Of a DNA stretch of 64,000 nt, positions 53,367 to 62,427 are shown piece by piece. Each line of letters opens with the position of its first letter. Positions within the stretch are counted from its first letter, which is position 1. The position numbers and the translations under genes were made by a program. The DNA is from Verrucomicrobiota bacterium (GTDB lineage: Bacteria; Verrucomicrobiota; Kiritimatiellia; CAIQIC01; JAGNIJ01). Under the pieces are notes generated by a model, which was not told the DNA's origin, did no database searches, and saw only the letters and a list, made by a program, of their open reading frames with translations. The stretch is from contig JAKLGK010000005.1 in NCBI GenBank assembly GCA_022710725.1, positions 344,347-408,346 of the forward strand, in the 5' to 3' direction.

Positions 53367-55101
53367 ACCTGCGGTTGCCGTGGATTTCGAGACCGAGTAC
53401 TCGGCCTCCTACACGGTCCGCAAGCTGGGCCACTACGCTTACTGCGCCGACCCGCGCTTCAACGCTTATCTGGTCGCGGTCTGCGATGGTTCCACGTCCA
53501 GCGCCTGCCATCCCAGGGACTTCGACTGGCGCTCGATCTCCGGCAAGCTGTGGATCTCCCACAACGCCGGGTTCGACAGGGTGGTGTTCCGCCGGCTGCA
53601 GGAGCAAAGGATCATCCCGGCCGACGTCGCACCCTCCCGCTGGCTCTGCACGGCAAGCCTTGCGTCCTATCTCCAGGCCCCGCGCGACCTGACCGGCGCC
53701 GCCCGTACCCTTGTCGGCCTGAACCTCGATAAGAACCCCCGCCGCCGGGCCAAGGGGCAGGATTCCCGGCAACTGACGCTGACCGCCGAGATGTCCGACT
53801 ACGCCCGCGCCGATGCCGGGGCCTGCCACGCGATCTGGCGCAACCACGCCCACCGCTGGCCGGAGGCTGAACGGCGGCTGGCCGAGTTGACCATGGACAT
53901 GGGCGACTATGGCCTTGCGATCAACCGCCCGGCCCTGGACGAGGCGATTGTCACGCTGGATGGGCTCCTGGTCGAAACCCTCAAAGAGATCCCCTGGTCG
54001 AAGACCCATGCCCCGACCAGCCCTATCGCCCTTGCCGAGGCTTGCACAGCCGCCGGCATCCCGGCCCCGCCGTCCACGGCCAGGACCAGCGCCGAGTTCG
54101 ACTCGTGGGCCGCCGAATACGGCGAACGGTTCCCGCTGGTCCGCACCATGCAACACTACCGCCGCCTGAACCGGACCAAGGCCGTTCTCGAGGCCATGCG
54201 CACCCGGATCAAGCCGGACGGCCGCTTGGCCTACGAGCTTCTCTACTTCGGCGCGACCCAGACCGGGCGCTGGTCAGGCTCCAATGGCTGGAACGCCCAG
54301 AACCTCAACCGCGCCGACTGCGAGGGCGTGGATATCCGTCGGCTGATTGTCCCGGCCCCCGGCCACAACTTCATCATCGCGGACTATGCGCAGATCGAAG
54401 CCCGCGTGACCCTGTTCCTCGCCGGTGACACGGAGGCGCTCGAAGCCATCCGCGCCGGGCAGAGCGTCTACCAGGTCCACGCCGTCAAGACGATGGCGTG
54501 GGGTGGCCAAGACCTGAAGAAGGAGAATCCCAAGCTCTACGCCCTCGCCAAGGCCCGTGTCCTCGGCCTGGGCTTCGGCTGCGGCGCGGCCCGCTTCGTC
54601 CATGTGGCCAAGGTTCTGGGCGGGATCACTTTGAATTTCTCCGAGTCGGAACGCGTTGTCCGCGAGTATCGCCGGTCCAATTCCCTGATCGTGCAGACCT
54701 GGCGTGAGCTGGAGGCGGAGTTCCGCGCCCGCGACGGCAAGACGTACTTCATGTACCTGCCATCCGGCCGGTATCTGCGCTACTTCGACGTGGACGCCAA
54801 GTCCATGACCTGCTCCACCGTCCGCGGCGGGCACCGGGAGAAGATCTTTGGCGGCAGGCTACTTGAGAACAAGGTCCAGGCGACCGCCCGCGACATCATG
54901 GCCGCCGCCGGGCTCCGGCTGCACGACGCCGGCTACCGCGTCGTCCTCTCCGTCCACGACGAGCTTGTCGTCGAAGCCCCGGCCAACTGCCCCTTGGCCG
55001 ATCCCCGCGTCATCGCGTGGATCATGTGCCAGCCCCCGCCGTGGGCCGAGGTCCTTCCTCTTTCGGTGGAGACCACTGAAGCCCAGGAGTACTGCAAATG
55101 A
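53344..55101 (+). CDS. phage family A DNA polymerase with 3'-5' exonuclease
   Basis: 585 residues from a GTG at 53344 (an in-frame ATG lies at 53266). Exonuclease domain: AVDFETEYS (DxE), SHNAGFDRVVF, YARADAGACHAIW. Polymerase: motif A FIIADYAQIEARV, motif B ARVLGLGFGCGAARFVHVAK and motif C VVLSVHDELVVE. All catalytic acids are present. The chain is shorter than PolI and lacks the 5'-3' exonuclease, as in phage polymerases. The gene overlaps those on both sides, forming a tight replication operon. Confidence 0.9.
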   Translation: MSAASPDEPAVAVDFETEYSASYTVRKLGHYAYCADPRFNAYLVAVCDGSTSSACHPRDFDWRSISGKLWISHNAGFDRVVFRRLQEQRIIPADVAPSRWLCTASLASYLQAPRDLTGAARTLVGLNLDKNPRRRAKGQDSRQLTLTAEMSDYARADAGACHAIWRNHAHRWPEAERRLAELTMDMGDYGLAINRPALDEAIVTLDGLLVETLKEIPWSKTHAPTSPIALAEACTAAGIPAPPSTARTSAEFDSWAAEYGERFPLVRTMQHYRRLNRTKAVLEAMRTRIKPDGRLAYELLYFGATQTGRWSGSNGWNAQNLNRADCEGVDIRRLIVPAPGHNFIIADYAQIEARVTLFLAGDTEALEAIRAGQSVYQVHAVKTMAWGGQDLKKENPKLYALAKARVLGLGFGCGAARFVHVAKVLGGITLNFSESERVVREYRRSNSLIVQTWRELEAEFRARDGKTYFMYLPSGRYLRYFDVDAKSMTCSTVRGGHREKIFGGRLLENKVQATARDIMAAAGLRLHDAGYRVVLSVHDELVVEAPANCPLADPRVIAWIMCQPPPWAEVLPLSVETTEAQEYCK

Positions 55102-55367
55102 AAAAAAGCCACTCGCTTGTTCTTCCTGCCCTCATTTCAGAAGACCAGACGCTCTATTGCCCCTTCTGCCGTGACTTCGACTACAACCACCTTGATGGAC
55201 CTGTCACTACCGACAATGGCTCAGACTGGTGGGGCGACGGTCCTGTTGTCCGCATTCCTTTCAAGTGTGAAGATGGCCACCGCTGGCTGCTGTGCATCGG
55301 GTTTCATAAAGGCAACCAGCATATTTTCGCCCAGGCAGCCAGGGTATCACGGGACAAAGTCCAATGA
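55098..55367 (+). CDS. small zinc-ribbon-like protein
   Basis: 89 residues. ATG 55098 overlaps the polymerase stop (ATGA). CPFC near residue 21 and CEDGH near residue 65 could form a zinc site. No known family. It lies between polymerase and primase genes with overlaps at both ends, so it probably helps replication, but no activity can be claimed. Confidence 0.65.
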   Translation: MKKSHSLVLPALISEDQTLYCPFCRDFDYNHLDGPVTTDNGSDWWGDGPVVRIPFKCEDGHRWLLCIGFHKGNQHIFAQAARVSRDKVQ

Positions 55368-56224
55368 GCCGCCTTTTCCCTTACAGCCGTCATACGGCTG
55401 AACTGCTGGCCGATCCGCCTGCGGCCGGCCAGGGCCGCCATATCTGGATCTTCCGCGTGGCGTCCGGGCTGCTGAAGAGCTTCAAAGCTGATTTCGTTCA
55501 GCGGTTCCTCTGCCGGCTTGCTGAAGAATACGGGTGGACGGACCGCGACTTTGAAAGCGAAATCGTAGAAGCGGTCGCCAAGATTGAATCCAACCTTCCG
55601 ATCGAACCGTCAATCAAATGGCCAGACCAGGACGATGATGAGCGCCGCCGGCGCGCCCAAACCACTCCGCTCTTCCAGCCTACGCCTACAGGTCTTACCG
55701 CGGAGGACGTGCTCCCCCGGCTCTACAAGCCGGATGAACTCGTTTGCATCGCGCCCGACCCGTTCCATGCAATCACCCAGCCGCTCGCCGCCGTCCTGCC
55801 GGTCGCTTCCGCAATGGCTTACATCGTCGCCAATCCCATGCGCGCGTCCACAGGCAAAACGGCGCTTGGTCGCGAATCCGCCCGCAGCCTCGACAACGCC
55901 TGCACGCTCGAGGACCGGCGCTACCTCATCGTTGAGTTCGACCAGGGCGAACCGCTGGAAGACCAGGCCGCCGTTCTTTCCAGTCTCAACATGGCATTCA
56001 TGCCGCTGGTCATGGCCGTCTATTCCGGCGGCAAGTCCATCCATGGTTGGTTTTCTGCCCGAAAGCTGCCCGCTTTTCTCAAGCAACGTTTCTTCGAACT
56101 GGCTGTGTACATCGGCGCCGACCGTTCGCTGTGGGACCGCTCCAAGCTGGTCCGGATGCCCGGCGGGCGCCGTGAGAACGGCAAACGTCAGGACATCCTG
56201 TACTTCAATCCGGAGGTTCTGTAA
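55364..56224 (+). CDS. archaeo-eukaryotic-type primase-like protein
   Basis: 286 residues. An acidic motif (YLIVEFDQGE), then YSGGKSIHGWFSA with the AEP-type s-x-H site, and a later DRSKLVRMPGGRRENGKRQ are the three blocks expected of a primase/PrimPol catalytic core. The N-terminal 120 residues are helical. It lies directly before the helicase gene (three-base gap). Together they would prime and unwind the element's DNA. The assignment is by motif and context. Confidence 0.72.
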   Translation: MSRLFPYSRHTAELLADPPAAGQGRHIWIFRVASGLLKSFKADFVQRFLCRLAEEYGWTDRDFESEIVEAVAKIESNLPIEPSIKWPDQDDDERRRRAQTTPLFQPTPTGLTAEDVLPRLYKPDELVCIAPDPFHAITQPLAAVLPVASAMAYIVANPMRASTGKTALGRESARSLDNACTLEDRRYLIVEFDQGEPLEDQAAVLSSLNMAFMPLVMAVYSGGKSIHGWFSARKLPAFLKQRFFELAVYIGADRSLWDRSKLVRMPGGRRENGKRQDILYFNPEVL

Positions 56225-56227
56225 GCC

Positions 56228-57169
56228 ATGGATGCCAACGACATCCTTCTCGAATTCCTTGAGCATGAGCCCGAAGCCTTCCGCGCCTGGCAGGACGAAC
56301 ATCGGCCCCGCCTTCCGGTTGCCATAACGCCGGCCCAACTGTTGTCGTTTGTCCCGTCGGCTGACCCCGCAGAGCTGATCCCGCGCCGGTATCTCTGCAA
56401 GGGCGGCTCCCTGCTGATCGCCGGCCCTACCGGTGTCGGGAAGTCCTCGTTCCTGATGCAATTCGCCATTCATGCCACGGTGTGCCGTGACCTGTTCGGC
56501 ATGCACTTCGTCCGCCCCATGAAGGTCGTCATCGTGCAGGCCGAGAATGACGAAGGCGACCTGGCCGAGTCCTTCCAAGGCGTTTTCCATTCCCTCCAGA
56601 TCGGCGGGGCAGGAGTAGAGCCGCTGTCCGAATCGGAAGTGGCACTCATTCACGCCAACCTGGTCTTCTTCCGCGAAACCACACGGACCGGGGCCGACTT
56701 CGCGTCCCTGCTCAGGGAGATCGCCGCGCAGTATCAGCCGGACTTCATCCTGGTGGACCCGGCCTTTTCATACCTTGGTGCCGATGCCTCCAGCCAAAAG
56801 GACGTGTCCCTCTGGCTCCGCAACCAGATCAACCCCGTCCTGCTGGACACTGGCGTCTGCCTGCTGCTTTCCCACCACACGAACAAGCCCCTTCGCGGAA
56901 AGGACAAGAAGGATACCTGGCAGGGGCAAGATTTCGCCTACCTCGGGGCCGGATCAGCCGAGTGGGCCAACTGGGCCCGGGCCGTGATCGGCCTGCAGCG
57001 TACCCAGATCCCCGGTATCTACCTTCTGACCGCCGCCAAGCGCGGGGGCCGGCTTGGTTGGCGGGATGGCGACGACAAGTCCACCCTCGACCGTTTCATC
57101 GCCCACGCCCGCGAAGCCGGCAAGGTGTACTGGCGCGAGCCGGACCTGGCCCGAGGTCCAGACCCTTAA
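56228..57169 (+). CDS. RecA-fold replicative helicase (RepA/DnaB-like)
   Basis: 313 residues. Walker A GPTGVGKSS, Walker B VIVQAEN / FILVDPAFSYLG, and the sensor-like LLLSHHTNKP place it among RepA-type AAA_25 hexameric helicases. The frame stops at 57169 after an apparent one-base shift. An in-register continuation in another frame runs to 57428 (see next entry), so the native protein is probably about 400 residues with a C-terminal HTH-like end. It follows the primase gene closely. Confidence 0.82.
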   Translation: MDANDILLEFLEHEPEAFRAWQDEHRPRLPVAITPAQLLSFVPSADPAELIPRRYLCKGGSLLIAGPTGVGKSSFLMQFAIHATVCRDLFGMHFVRPMKVVIVQAENDEGDLAESFQGVFHSLQIGGAGVEPLSESEVALIHANLVFFRETTRTGADFASLLREIAAQYQPDFILVDPAFSYLGADASSQKDVSLWLRNQINPVLLDTGVCLLLSHHTNKPLRGKDKKDTWQGQDFAYLGAGSAEWANWARAVIGLQRTQIPGIYLLTAAKRGGRLGWRDGDDKSTLDRFIAHAREAGKVYWREPDLARGPDP

Positions 57170-57428
57170 CCAGAAGGGCGCCCAGGAGGGCTACAGGCGC
57201 CTCCCGGAGGTCTTCAGAGATGACCATGAGCGGGAGGCCGGACTTCCGCCCGACGAGGTCATGCGCCGCGCCAAGGAGATGGGGATTACCGCGGCGGCGA
57301 CGGACGACGCACTTGCCGCCACCCGCCGCCGGTGGATTACCGGAAAGAAGCCCAGCGCCATCGAACACGGGATTTTGGAGCGAATTGGCGAACATGTTCG
57401 CCCGGTCCAGAGGGAAATTCCGTTCTAA
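57135..57428 (+). pseudogene. frameshifted C-terminal extension of the helicase
   Basis: This frame lacks its own start but reads as normal protein: EVQTLNQKGAQEGYRRLPEV, DDHEREAGLPPDEVMRRAKE, then a helix pair and ERIGEHVRPVQREIPF at the end. Removing one base from the CCC near 57150-57155 would join it to the helicase. Either a frameshift mutation, a sequencing error, or programmed shifting could explain it. No classic slippery heptamer is seen. Confidence 0.6.
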
Positions 57429-57540
57429 TGCGCTCACTCTTAACAGGTTGCTATTTCGCCGAACATGTTCGCGAACAGGTAACGCCGTCACCGAACGAAC
57501 AGCCCCTTTCCCCTTTAGGGGAAGGGCTGCTGTTCGTTCG
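57389..57540. repeat. cluster of GAAC/GTTC palindromes and long hairpin
   Basis: CGAACATGTTCG occurs twice (57389-57400 and 57460-57471). The second runs into GTTCGCGAAC. Next CGAACGAACAG (57492-57502) pairs perfectly with CTGTTCGTTCG (57530-57540), with an inner CCCC/GGGG stem. The cluster follows the helicase gene and could be a replication origin, operator set or transcript-end structure. Confidence 0.6.
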
Positions 57541-57561
57541 CCCTCCCGATAAAGGTCCCTG

Positions 57562-57777
57562 ATGAAAAAGAAAATCCAAATCACGGGCTGGCACCAGCCG
57601 GACGAACTCGTCGAAACATCCCGCGGCCCCATGCCGTTCGGCATCTGGCTGGAGTTGGAGCGCTGGCGCTTCACCCGGGCCGGGCACAGGGCCGCGATCA
57701 TCGGGCGGTCGGATAAGCGGATAGCCCTGTTTCGTTGGCCGGTGCGCTGTCCGGTCCCTGCCCGCCAGCGGCGTTGA
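57562..57777 (+). CDS. small hypothetical phage-element protein
   Basis: 71 residues, with AAAGG upstream of ATG 57562. It is basic, with several Trp (GWHQPDELVE, MPFGIWLELERWRF), and looks like a small folded domain. No family known. Same strand and tight spacing as the replication genes. Confidence 0.55.
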   Translation: MKKKIQITGWHQPDELVETSRGPMPFGIWLELERWRFTRAGHRAAIIGRSDKRIALFRWPVRCPVPARQRR

Positions 57778-57829
57778 CAAACCCGCGCGGCGTCCTGAAA
57801 CTACCGCATCATTTTGGAGTCACGAACCC

Positions 57830-58285
57830 ATGATCAGCAACCACCGCCCCCCTGTGCCCGCCCAGCGCCCGGCCAAACCCGCTCCGCCACGCCCCCGCTA
57901 CCGCGAAGACCACGAGCGCTGGACCATTCCCGAGGGCCTGCCCGACGAGGACCTGCGCGAGCTACTGATCCAGCGTATCAACGAAATCGACCAGACCAAA
58001 CGTGAAATCAAGACCCAGGTCCACGAGGCCAATGTCCGCGCCCACGAGGAGGGGCTGCCCCGTGACCGCGCGTGGCAGGTCCGCGCCCAGGACAAGGACA
58101 AGCACCTGACGCGGGAGAGGGAAGAGGTCCGCCGGGTCCTGGGAGAGGTCAACGCGCGGCTGAAGCAGGGCCGGCTCGATATCGCTATCGCCAAGGCGTT
58201 TGTGGCCGTGGCCCGGAAGGAGTTGCCCCAGGAGGCGTTCGAGGGGCTGATGGGCATGGCCAGTGCGAAGGCGGGTCAGGGCTGA
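57830..58285 (+). CDS. coiled-coil hypothetical phage-element protein
   Basis: 151 residues. A Pro-rich N-terminus is followed by a long charged helix (about residues 40-115, for example LIQRINEIDQTKREIKTQVH) and a short terminal helix. No enzyme motif. Probably a structural or replication accessory protein of the element. ATG 57830 has no strong ribosome site. The 254 bases after it hold no clear gene and become AT-rich. Confidence 0.6.
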   Translation: MISNHRPPVPAQRPAKPAPPRPRYREDHERWTIPEGLPDEDLRELLIQRINEIDQTKREIKTQVHEANVRAHEEGLPRDRAWQVRAQDKDKHLTREREEVRRVLGEVNARLKQGRLDIAIAKAFVAVARKELPQEAFEGLMGMASAKAGQG

Positions 58286-58539
58286 TGGCCCGCATTTCTC
58301 TTTGCCCGGAGCTGAAGCGCGGCTATCATCCGATTCATGGCGGTTCGTTGTGAGGGGGGGACGAGATGCCACATGGCGTTAGTCAGTGGAATCATGGTTA
58401 CCCTGAAATGGTTCCAGCAAGGTCTTTGTGGAGGAAGAATTACCTCTTTATCCCAAGATTACGGGTCCATTAACACTTAGCTATTACATAGATAATTGTG
58501 TTTGTTTATTCATGGGTGGAGGGAAGGGGAGGCTGCAAA

Positions 58540-60828
58540 ATGAACAAATATCGTCGTCTCTTGGGATATGTATTGGCGCTTTTGCTGGCTTGCTTCACAA
58601 CCCTTATTACGTCATGTCATTTAATATTTCCGTTGCAGCCGCCGGATCCGGGTAAGCCGTATTGCCAAGCGAAATACATATGCACGACACCAATTGAATT
58701 ATACCCCATCTCTGTTCTGGACAATTGCGATGTACAGGTCATTTCGCCAAGCGACTATAGTGTCGAGCTTTTACAGAATCTCCGAATAGGCGGGAAACAC
58801 GGAGTGTTTATTGACCAGGATAGCTCCGACAACTGGCGGGTTCTTAACCTTTCTGACGACTGGCTGGGCGCTTGTTTCTGCGTACGGCCGAAACTGTCAG
58901 ACAATATCAGCGAGGAGAGCGAACAGGTTAAAATCAGTGTTCGAGGTGCGGCTTGGATTTACGTGGCATATGATGCACGCGCAAATCCAGTTCCGGGATG
59001 GCTTATTGCAGAATGGACCAAAACCGATGATTTGTACGCCCCACCCGAAAATCATCGCCCTTATATAGATTTAACATACCCAGGACCCAGCCATGTAACA
59101 ATGGAGCTATGGAAATATCGCAAACCGCTTGAGGAGGGAGTTCCGCTTTTATTTCCAGGAAATCAATACTGTCCTCCGAACACACCGAGTCCTGAATGGA
59201 AAGACCGAGATGGCAGCGTCATGCTACCAGACAGCGCGCTTCCTTACCTGATTATTGTCCAGCCATTGCGGAGTGTTCGTTGCGAAGATCAATTAACGAT
59301 GTCTATGCCTTGGTCGGCGCATGTATTCAATGACTTTTCTACTGAGTGTGAATGCTACAAAACGCAGCAGGAAAAAATCGATAACGCATCGGCGTATGAA
59401 GACAAGCTCAGGCAAGAGGCTGAGCAAGAGTGTGAAGGCTGGCTGAAGACGCATACGATTGATGGCGTCGAAGTGCCACCAGGGGACGGACACGACGCGT
59501 GGTCCAAGTGTTTGCGACCGGGCATTACCACGTTGATGAAGGATGGAAAAGTCGCGACATGTAAAACTGAAGAGACTGCAAAAGAATTGGGCGTACAAGT
59601 AGTGCCGCTTTCATATTCGCTTCGATCGGAAGCGGCTTTCGATCCTAACCAACACCTTTCCACGGCGAGTATCAAATTGACCCACCCCGACTTCAGCAGG
59701 GTGATCAATCAACATCCTATAAGCGGAATGGTGCATTTCGACTGCATGACTGACAAAAAAAGCGGGTATGTACCAGAGCTGCTGATCCAGAATCTGTGCC
59801 TTAATGCGGGGAGTGTGAATACGGATGCCGGGGAATTTCGGGATATCCGAATCGGACTGCTGGCACCACTACATGCTCTGGCCAGCAGCAACATGCCCGC
59901 GCCCCGGCAGCTGTCGAGTCAATACGTAATTCCCGCAGGAAGCTTCAGTGTTGCTTTGTCGGCTGATATCGACAGCGGCACGCTCATGCGCAACGGACAA
60001 AACGTCGCCCCCCTGTATATTGATATGGATCATGTCGCGCAAACCTTCCGCTTTAAGGGCGGCCCGCTGAATACCACCGTCGAAACGAGCCGGGGCGCGA
60101 TGGTGGTCGAACTGTCTGTTGACATGACAGGTGAGTTCATTAATTTTGCGCCGGAAGCTGGCGTGGCTGAACTCGAAGCCACCTATGAGGCCGGCTACGA
60201 TTTGGAGACCCATCGGTGCGGCAATGCTAAGCCTGTCATCCTGCGCGCAGATGCTTCGTACGAGATGTCAAAAGATAAACTATCCTCTCTGTCTTCAAGA
60301 CACTTCCGGTGGTACGAAGACTTCCGATGCGCAACGGAAAAGTTGTGGGGTGAGGGACATCATTACACGATCCCGAAATATGAGCTTAGCCTAGGGGCCC
60401 ATCATTTCACGCTGGTCGTGTGGGATGCGCACGATGTTCCAGATACCGAAGCCTTTGACGTTGTTGTGGCCGATTCCGTGCCGCCCATCTTGACGATCCC
60501 GCAGGATCGTATACAAATCTGCAGGCGCTGGGAGCTCCCGGTGCGGCTAAATCTTGGCAGAGCCGAGGCTTCCGATAACTGCTCACGCGACGTCGTAATC
60601 AAAAACGACGCGCCCGAGGTCTTCCCGGCCGGAGCCACAGGGGTGACGTGGCGTGCCTACGACTGTCATGGAAACGTCACAGAGGCCACCCAACTCGTCT
60701 TGGTAATACAGCTGGATGGAATAAAGTCGGGTGATATCATCCGCGCAACAGCGCACTCACTGCGCTTGGCGGTCGAAAAGATTATGGCCAGGATGATGAT
60801 ATGGCCCGGACCCGAGAGCGTTTTCTGA
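58540..60828 (+). CDS. lipoprotein with C-terminal HYR domain
   Basis: 762 residues from ATG 58540, preceded by GGGGAGG. A signal peptide ends in the lipobox LITSC (Cys at about 27), so it is a membrane-anchored lipoprotein. The middle is Cys-rich and unfamiliar. Near the C-terminus DSVPPILTIPQDRIQICRRW, EASDNCSRDVV and GATGVTWRAYDCHGN make a HYR/immunoglobulin-like domain. Codon use is more AT-rich than the genes before it, which suggests separate acquisition as cargo. It ends directly before the structured RNA region. Function unknown, possibly surface binding. Confidence 0.75.
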   Translation: MNKYRRLLGYVLALLLACFTTLITSCHLIFPLQPPDPGKPYCQAKYICTTPIELYPISVLDNCDVQVISPSDYSVELLQNLRIGGKHGVFIDQDSSDNWRVLNLSDDWLGACFCVRPKLSDNISEESEQVKISVRGAAWIYVAYDARANPVPGWLIAEWTKTDDLYAPPENHRPYIDLTYPGPSHVTMELWKYRKPLEEGVPLLFPGNQYCPPNTPSPEWKDRDGSVMLPDSALPYLIIVQPLRSVRCEDQLTMSMPWSAHVFNDFSTECECYKTQQEKIDNASAYEDKLRQEAEQECEGWLKTHTIDGVEVPPGDGHDAWSKCLRPGITTLMKDGKVATCKTEETAKELGVQVVPLSYSLRSEAAFDPNQHLSTASIKLTHPDFSRVINQHPISGMVHFDCMTDKKSGYVPELLIQNLCLNAGSVNTDAGEFRDIRIGLLAPLHALASSNMPAPRQLSSQYVIPAGSFSVALSADIDSGTLMRNGQNVAPLYIDMDHVAQTFRFKGGPLNTTVETSRGAMVVELSVDMTGEFINFAPEAGVAELEATYEAGYDLETHRCGNAKPVILRADASYEMSKDKLSSLSSRHFRWYEDFRCATEKLWGEGHHYTIPKYELSLGAHHFTLVVWDAHDVPDTEAFDVVVADSVPPILTIPQDRIQICRRWELPVRLNLGRAEASDNCSRDVVIKNDAPEVFPAGATGVTWRAYDCHGNVTEATQLVLVIQLDGIKSGDIIRATAHSLRLAVEKIMARMMIWPGPESVF

Positions 60829-60853
60829 AATCGGGACAGGGAAGGCAATGGCT

Positions 60854-61640
60854 GGACGGGCGGTTCGGGGAGTCGCGGCCCGCTTGTGGCGGGTAAAGCT
60901 TGCCCGCCCAAGGCGGGCTTGTGCGCCTCTGGCGCATTCAAATCCCGTCCGCGCCGAAGGTGCGTAAGACCCACCCCATTCCTTCCGCTTGTAGCGGTCA
61001 ACCGCCTTTGTCTTCCTGCCGGTAGGGCCATCCACGCGCCACGCGCTCGAACTGTTGGCGGACGGTGGTGGCGCACGCGCCATGTCCTACGTCGCGCTGA
61101 CGCGCTCCCGGCTCGCTGGGCCGCTCGCCGGGTTGAAGCGTCTGGACGCCGCTTCAAGTGGACACGCCCTCCTGGACGTCGGGCGTGGAAGCCCCAAGCC
61201 CCGAAGCGGGGATGTAGACGCGCCGGGTTGCGGAAGCACGGGGACGGGAATCTTGGTTTCCCCCTAGCGGTTCCCCGAACCCCTCCCTTCGCCCCCTTTC
61301 CAAATCGGTACCGTCCCGGGGAACCTTCCGGGGGACACCAAGACTCGGCAACGTAGGCAAGTGCGCTCACGTCCGGCGCTGAGGCGCCGGCGCCCGAGGC
61401 GGGCGGCCTTCGGCCCGTTTTTCAGAGCGCACTTGGCCTCGCCCCGATGGGGTTCCCGTCCCCGGCTCCGCAACCCGACGCTTAACCCCCTCTTGCGCTA
61501 CGTCCCCCAGGGTACGAGCGCGTTGGTCGGCCTCCAGCGTCATGCCGCAAAACGGACCTCGCAACTCGGTCCTTCGCTTTTTGCGGCCTGCCGCTTCCGG
61601 CCTCCGCGGATGGGGTGGGGGAAGGAGTTCCCCCACGCGG
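60854..61640 (+). ncRNA. probable giant structured RNA, nested long-range helices
   Basis: No credible protein, but many exact helices. Domain 1: GGACGGG (60854-60860) with CCCGTCC (60944-60950), enclosing hairpins 60878-60894, 60902-60918 and 60921-60937. Domain 2: GCC-ACGCGCTCG (61038-61049) with CGAGCGCGT-T-GGT (61515-61527). This encloses hairpins 61068-61083, 61107-61132, 61133-61157, 61163-61187 and 61199-61211, and a long arm: 61224-61234/61467-61477, 61240-61250/61453-61463, then branches 61251-61264/61330-61343, 61269-61277/61317-61325, 61358-61368/61425-61435 and 61442-61452. Domain 3: hairpins 61544-61587 and 61615-61636. Extra pairs at several helix ends are G-U on the plus strand, which favours plus-strand transcription. 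It resembles GOLLD/ROOL-class RNAs in style. Identity and ends are unknown. Confidence 0.72.
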
Positions 61641-62427
61641 CGCATCATCGCGGGCGCGGATCGCGCTCTGGAAACGCGAGGGCGGCTGGCTTACGGGCCG
61701 GACGGCCTGATCCCGGCCATCAAGATCGCGTCGGCCACGTGTAGCCCGCTCCGGCGCGTCGGCGTTCTATCCGCTGGCGCGGACTCCGCTACCACGAGCG
61801 CTGCGCGTACGTGGTGCCCCGCGTTGCGTGGCCGCTTGAGGTCTTCGACTACGACCACCGCCACGCCTACGCGCTGCTCCACGTGTCCGCCGCCGCCCAG
61901 GGCTCGACTTCATGGCCGGAGGCCGTCCTCTGCGCGCCGTCGCAGACCGTGTTCGACCTGCCGGTCTCCACGGACTGCTTTGGGCGCTTGCCCTACAGTA
62001 CGCCGCCCTCGCTGGCCTCCGCGCGATCCGCGCCCGCCATGAGCGCCGCCCCCTTCTGCCGGCCGCCGCGTGCAGATTGCGCCGTCAGCGAGCTGCCAGC
62101 GCAAACAGCCAGCTTTATGGGCGGCCTTCCCCGGGATTGCGCGGTCTACCCTCGCCCGCGCATCCGCAACCTCGATCTGGCTTGCTTGTCGGCCTCCTGG
62201 ATGACTACCATCCCCCCAGCCATGAGCCGATTCTGGCCATATGGAGCGCGTTCCGACACAGTTGTGCTCCCTGACGCATATCATCCATTCGGTAATATTT
62301 CTGCTATGCATCAGTTTTGCTGCTAAACCCCTTATTTATGAGCCAGTAGTTGAAGGAATTCATGCCCCTGGCCTGTTTTGTGGATTGATATGATTGAGGC
62401 ATAATACTCTGTTCGCCATTGATATAA
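61641..62427. other. gene-free stretch with coding-like fragments
   Basis: No complete gene is convincing. Short parts read as normal GC-rich protein, for example EVFDYDHRHAYALLHVSAA near 61838 and HGLLWALALQYAALAGLRAI near 61969, but in different frames and without starts or stops in place. It may be decayed coding DNA or the 3' part of the structured RNA. The last 150 bases turn AT-rich. Confidence 0.45.

Noticed and set aside
57389..57471. LexA/SOS boxes at the CGAACATGTTCG sites
   Set aside because: The GAAC and GTTC halves are two bases apart, whereas known Gram-positive LexA boxes need four. No SOS gene follows.
60666..61370. Minus-strand frame opposite the structured RNA
   Set aside because: The product is Arg/Pro/Gly-rich with no domain. 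The DNA is better explained by exact helices.
61811..62326. Plus-strand frame of 171 codons
   Set aside because: Only short parts look like protein and the good parts lie in different frames. Described instead as possible decayed coding sequence.
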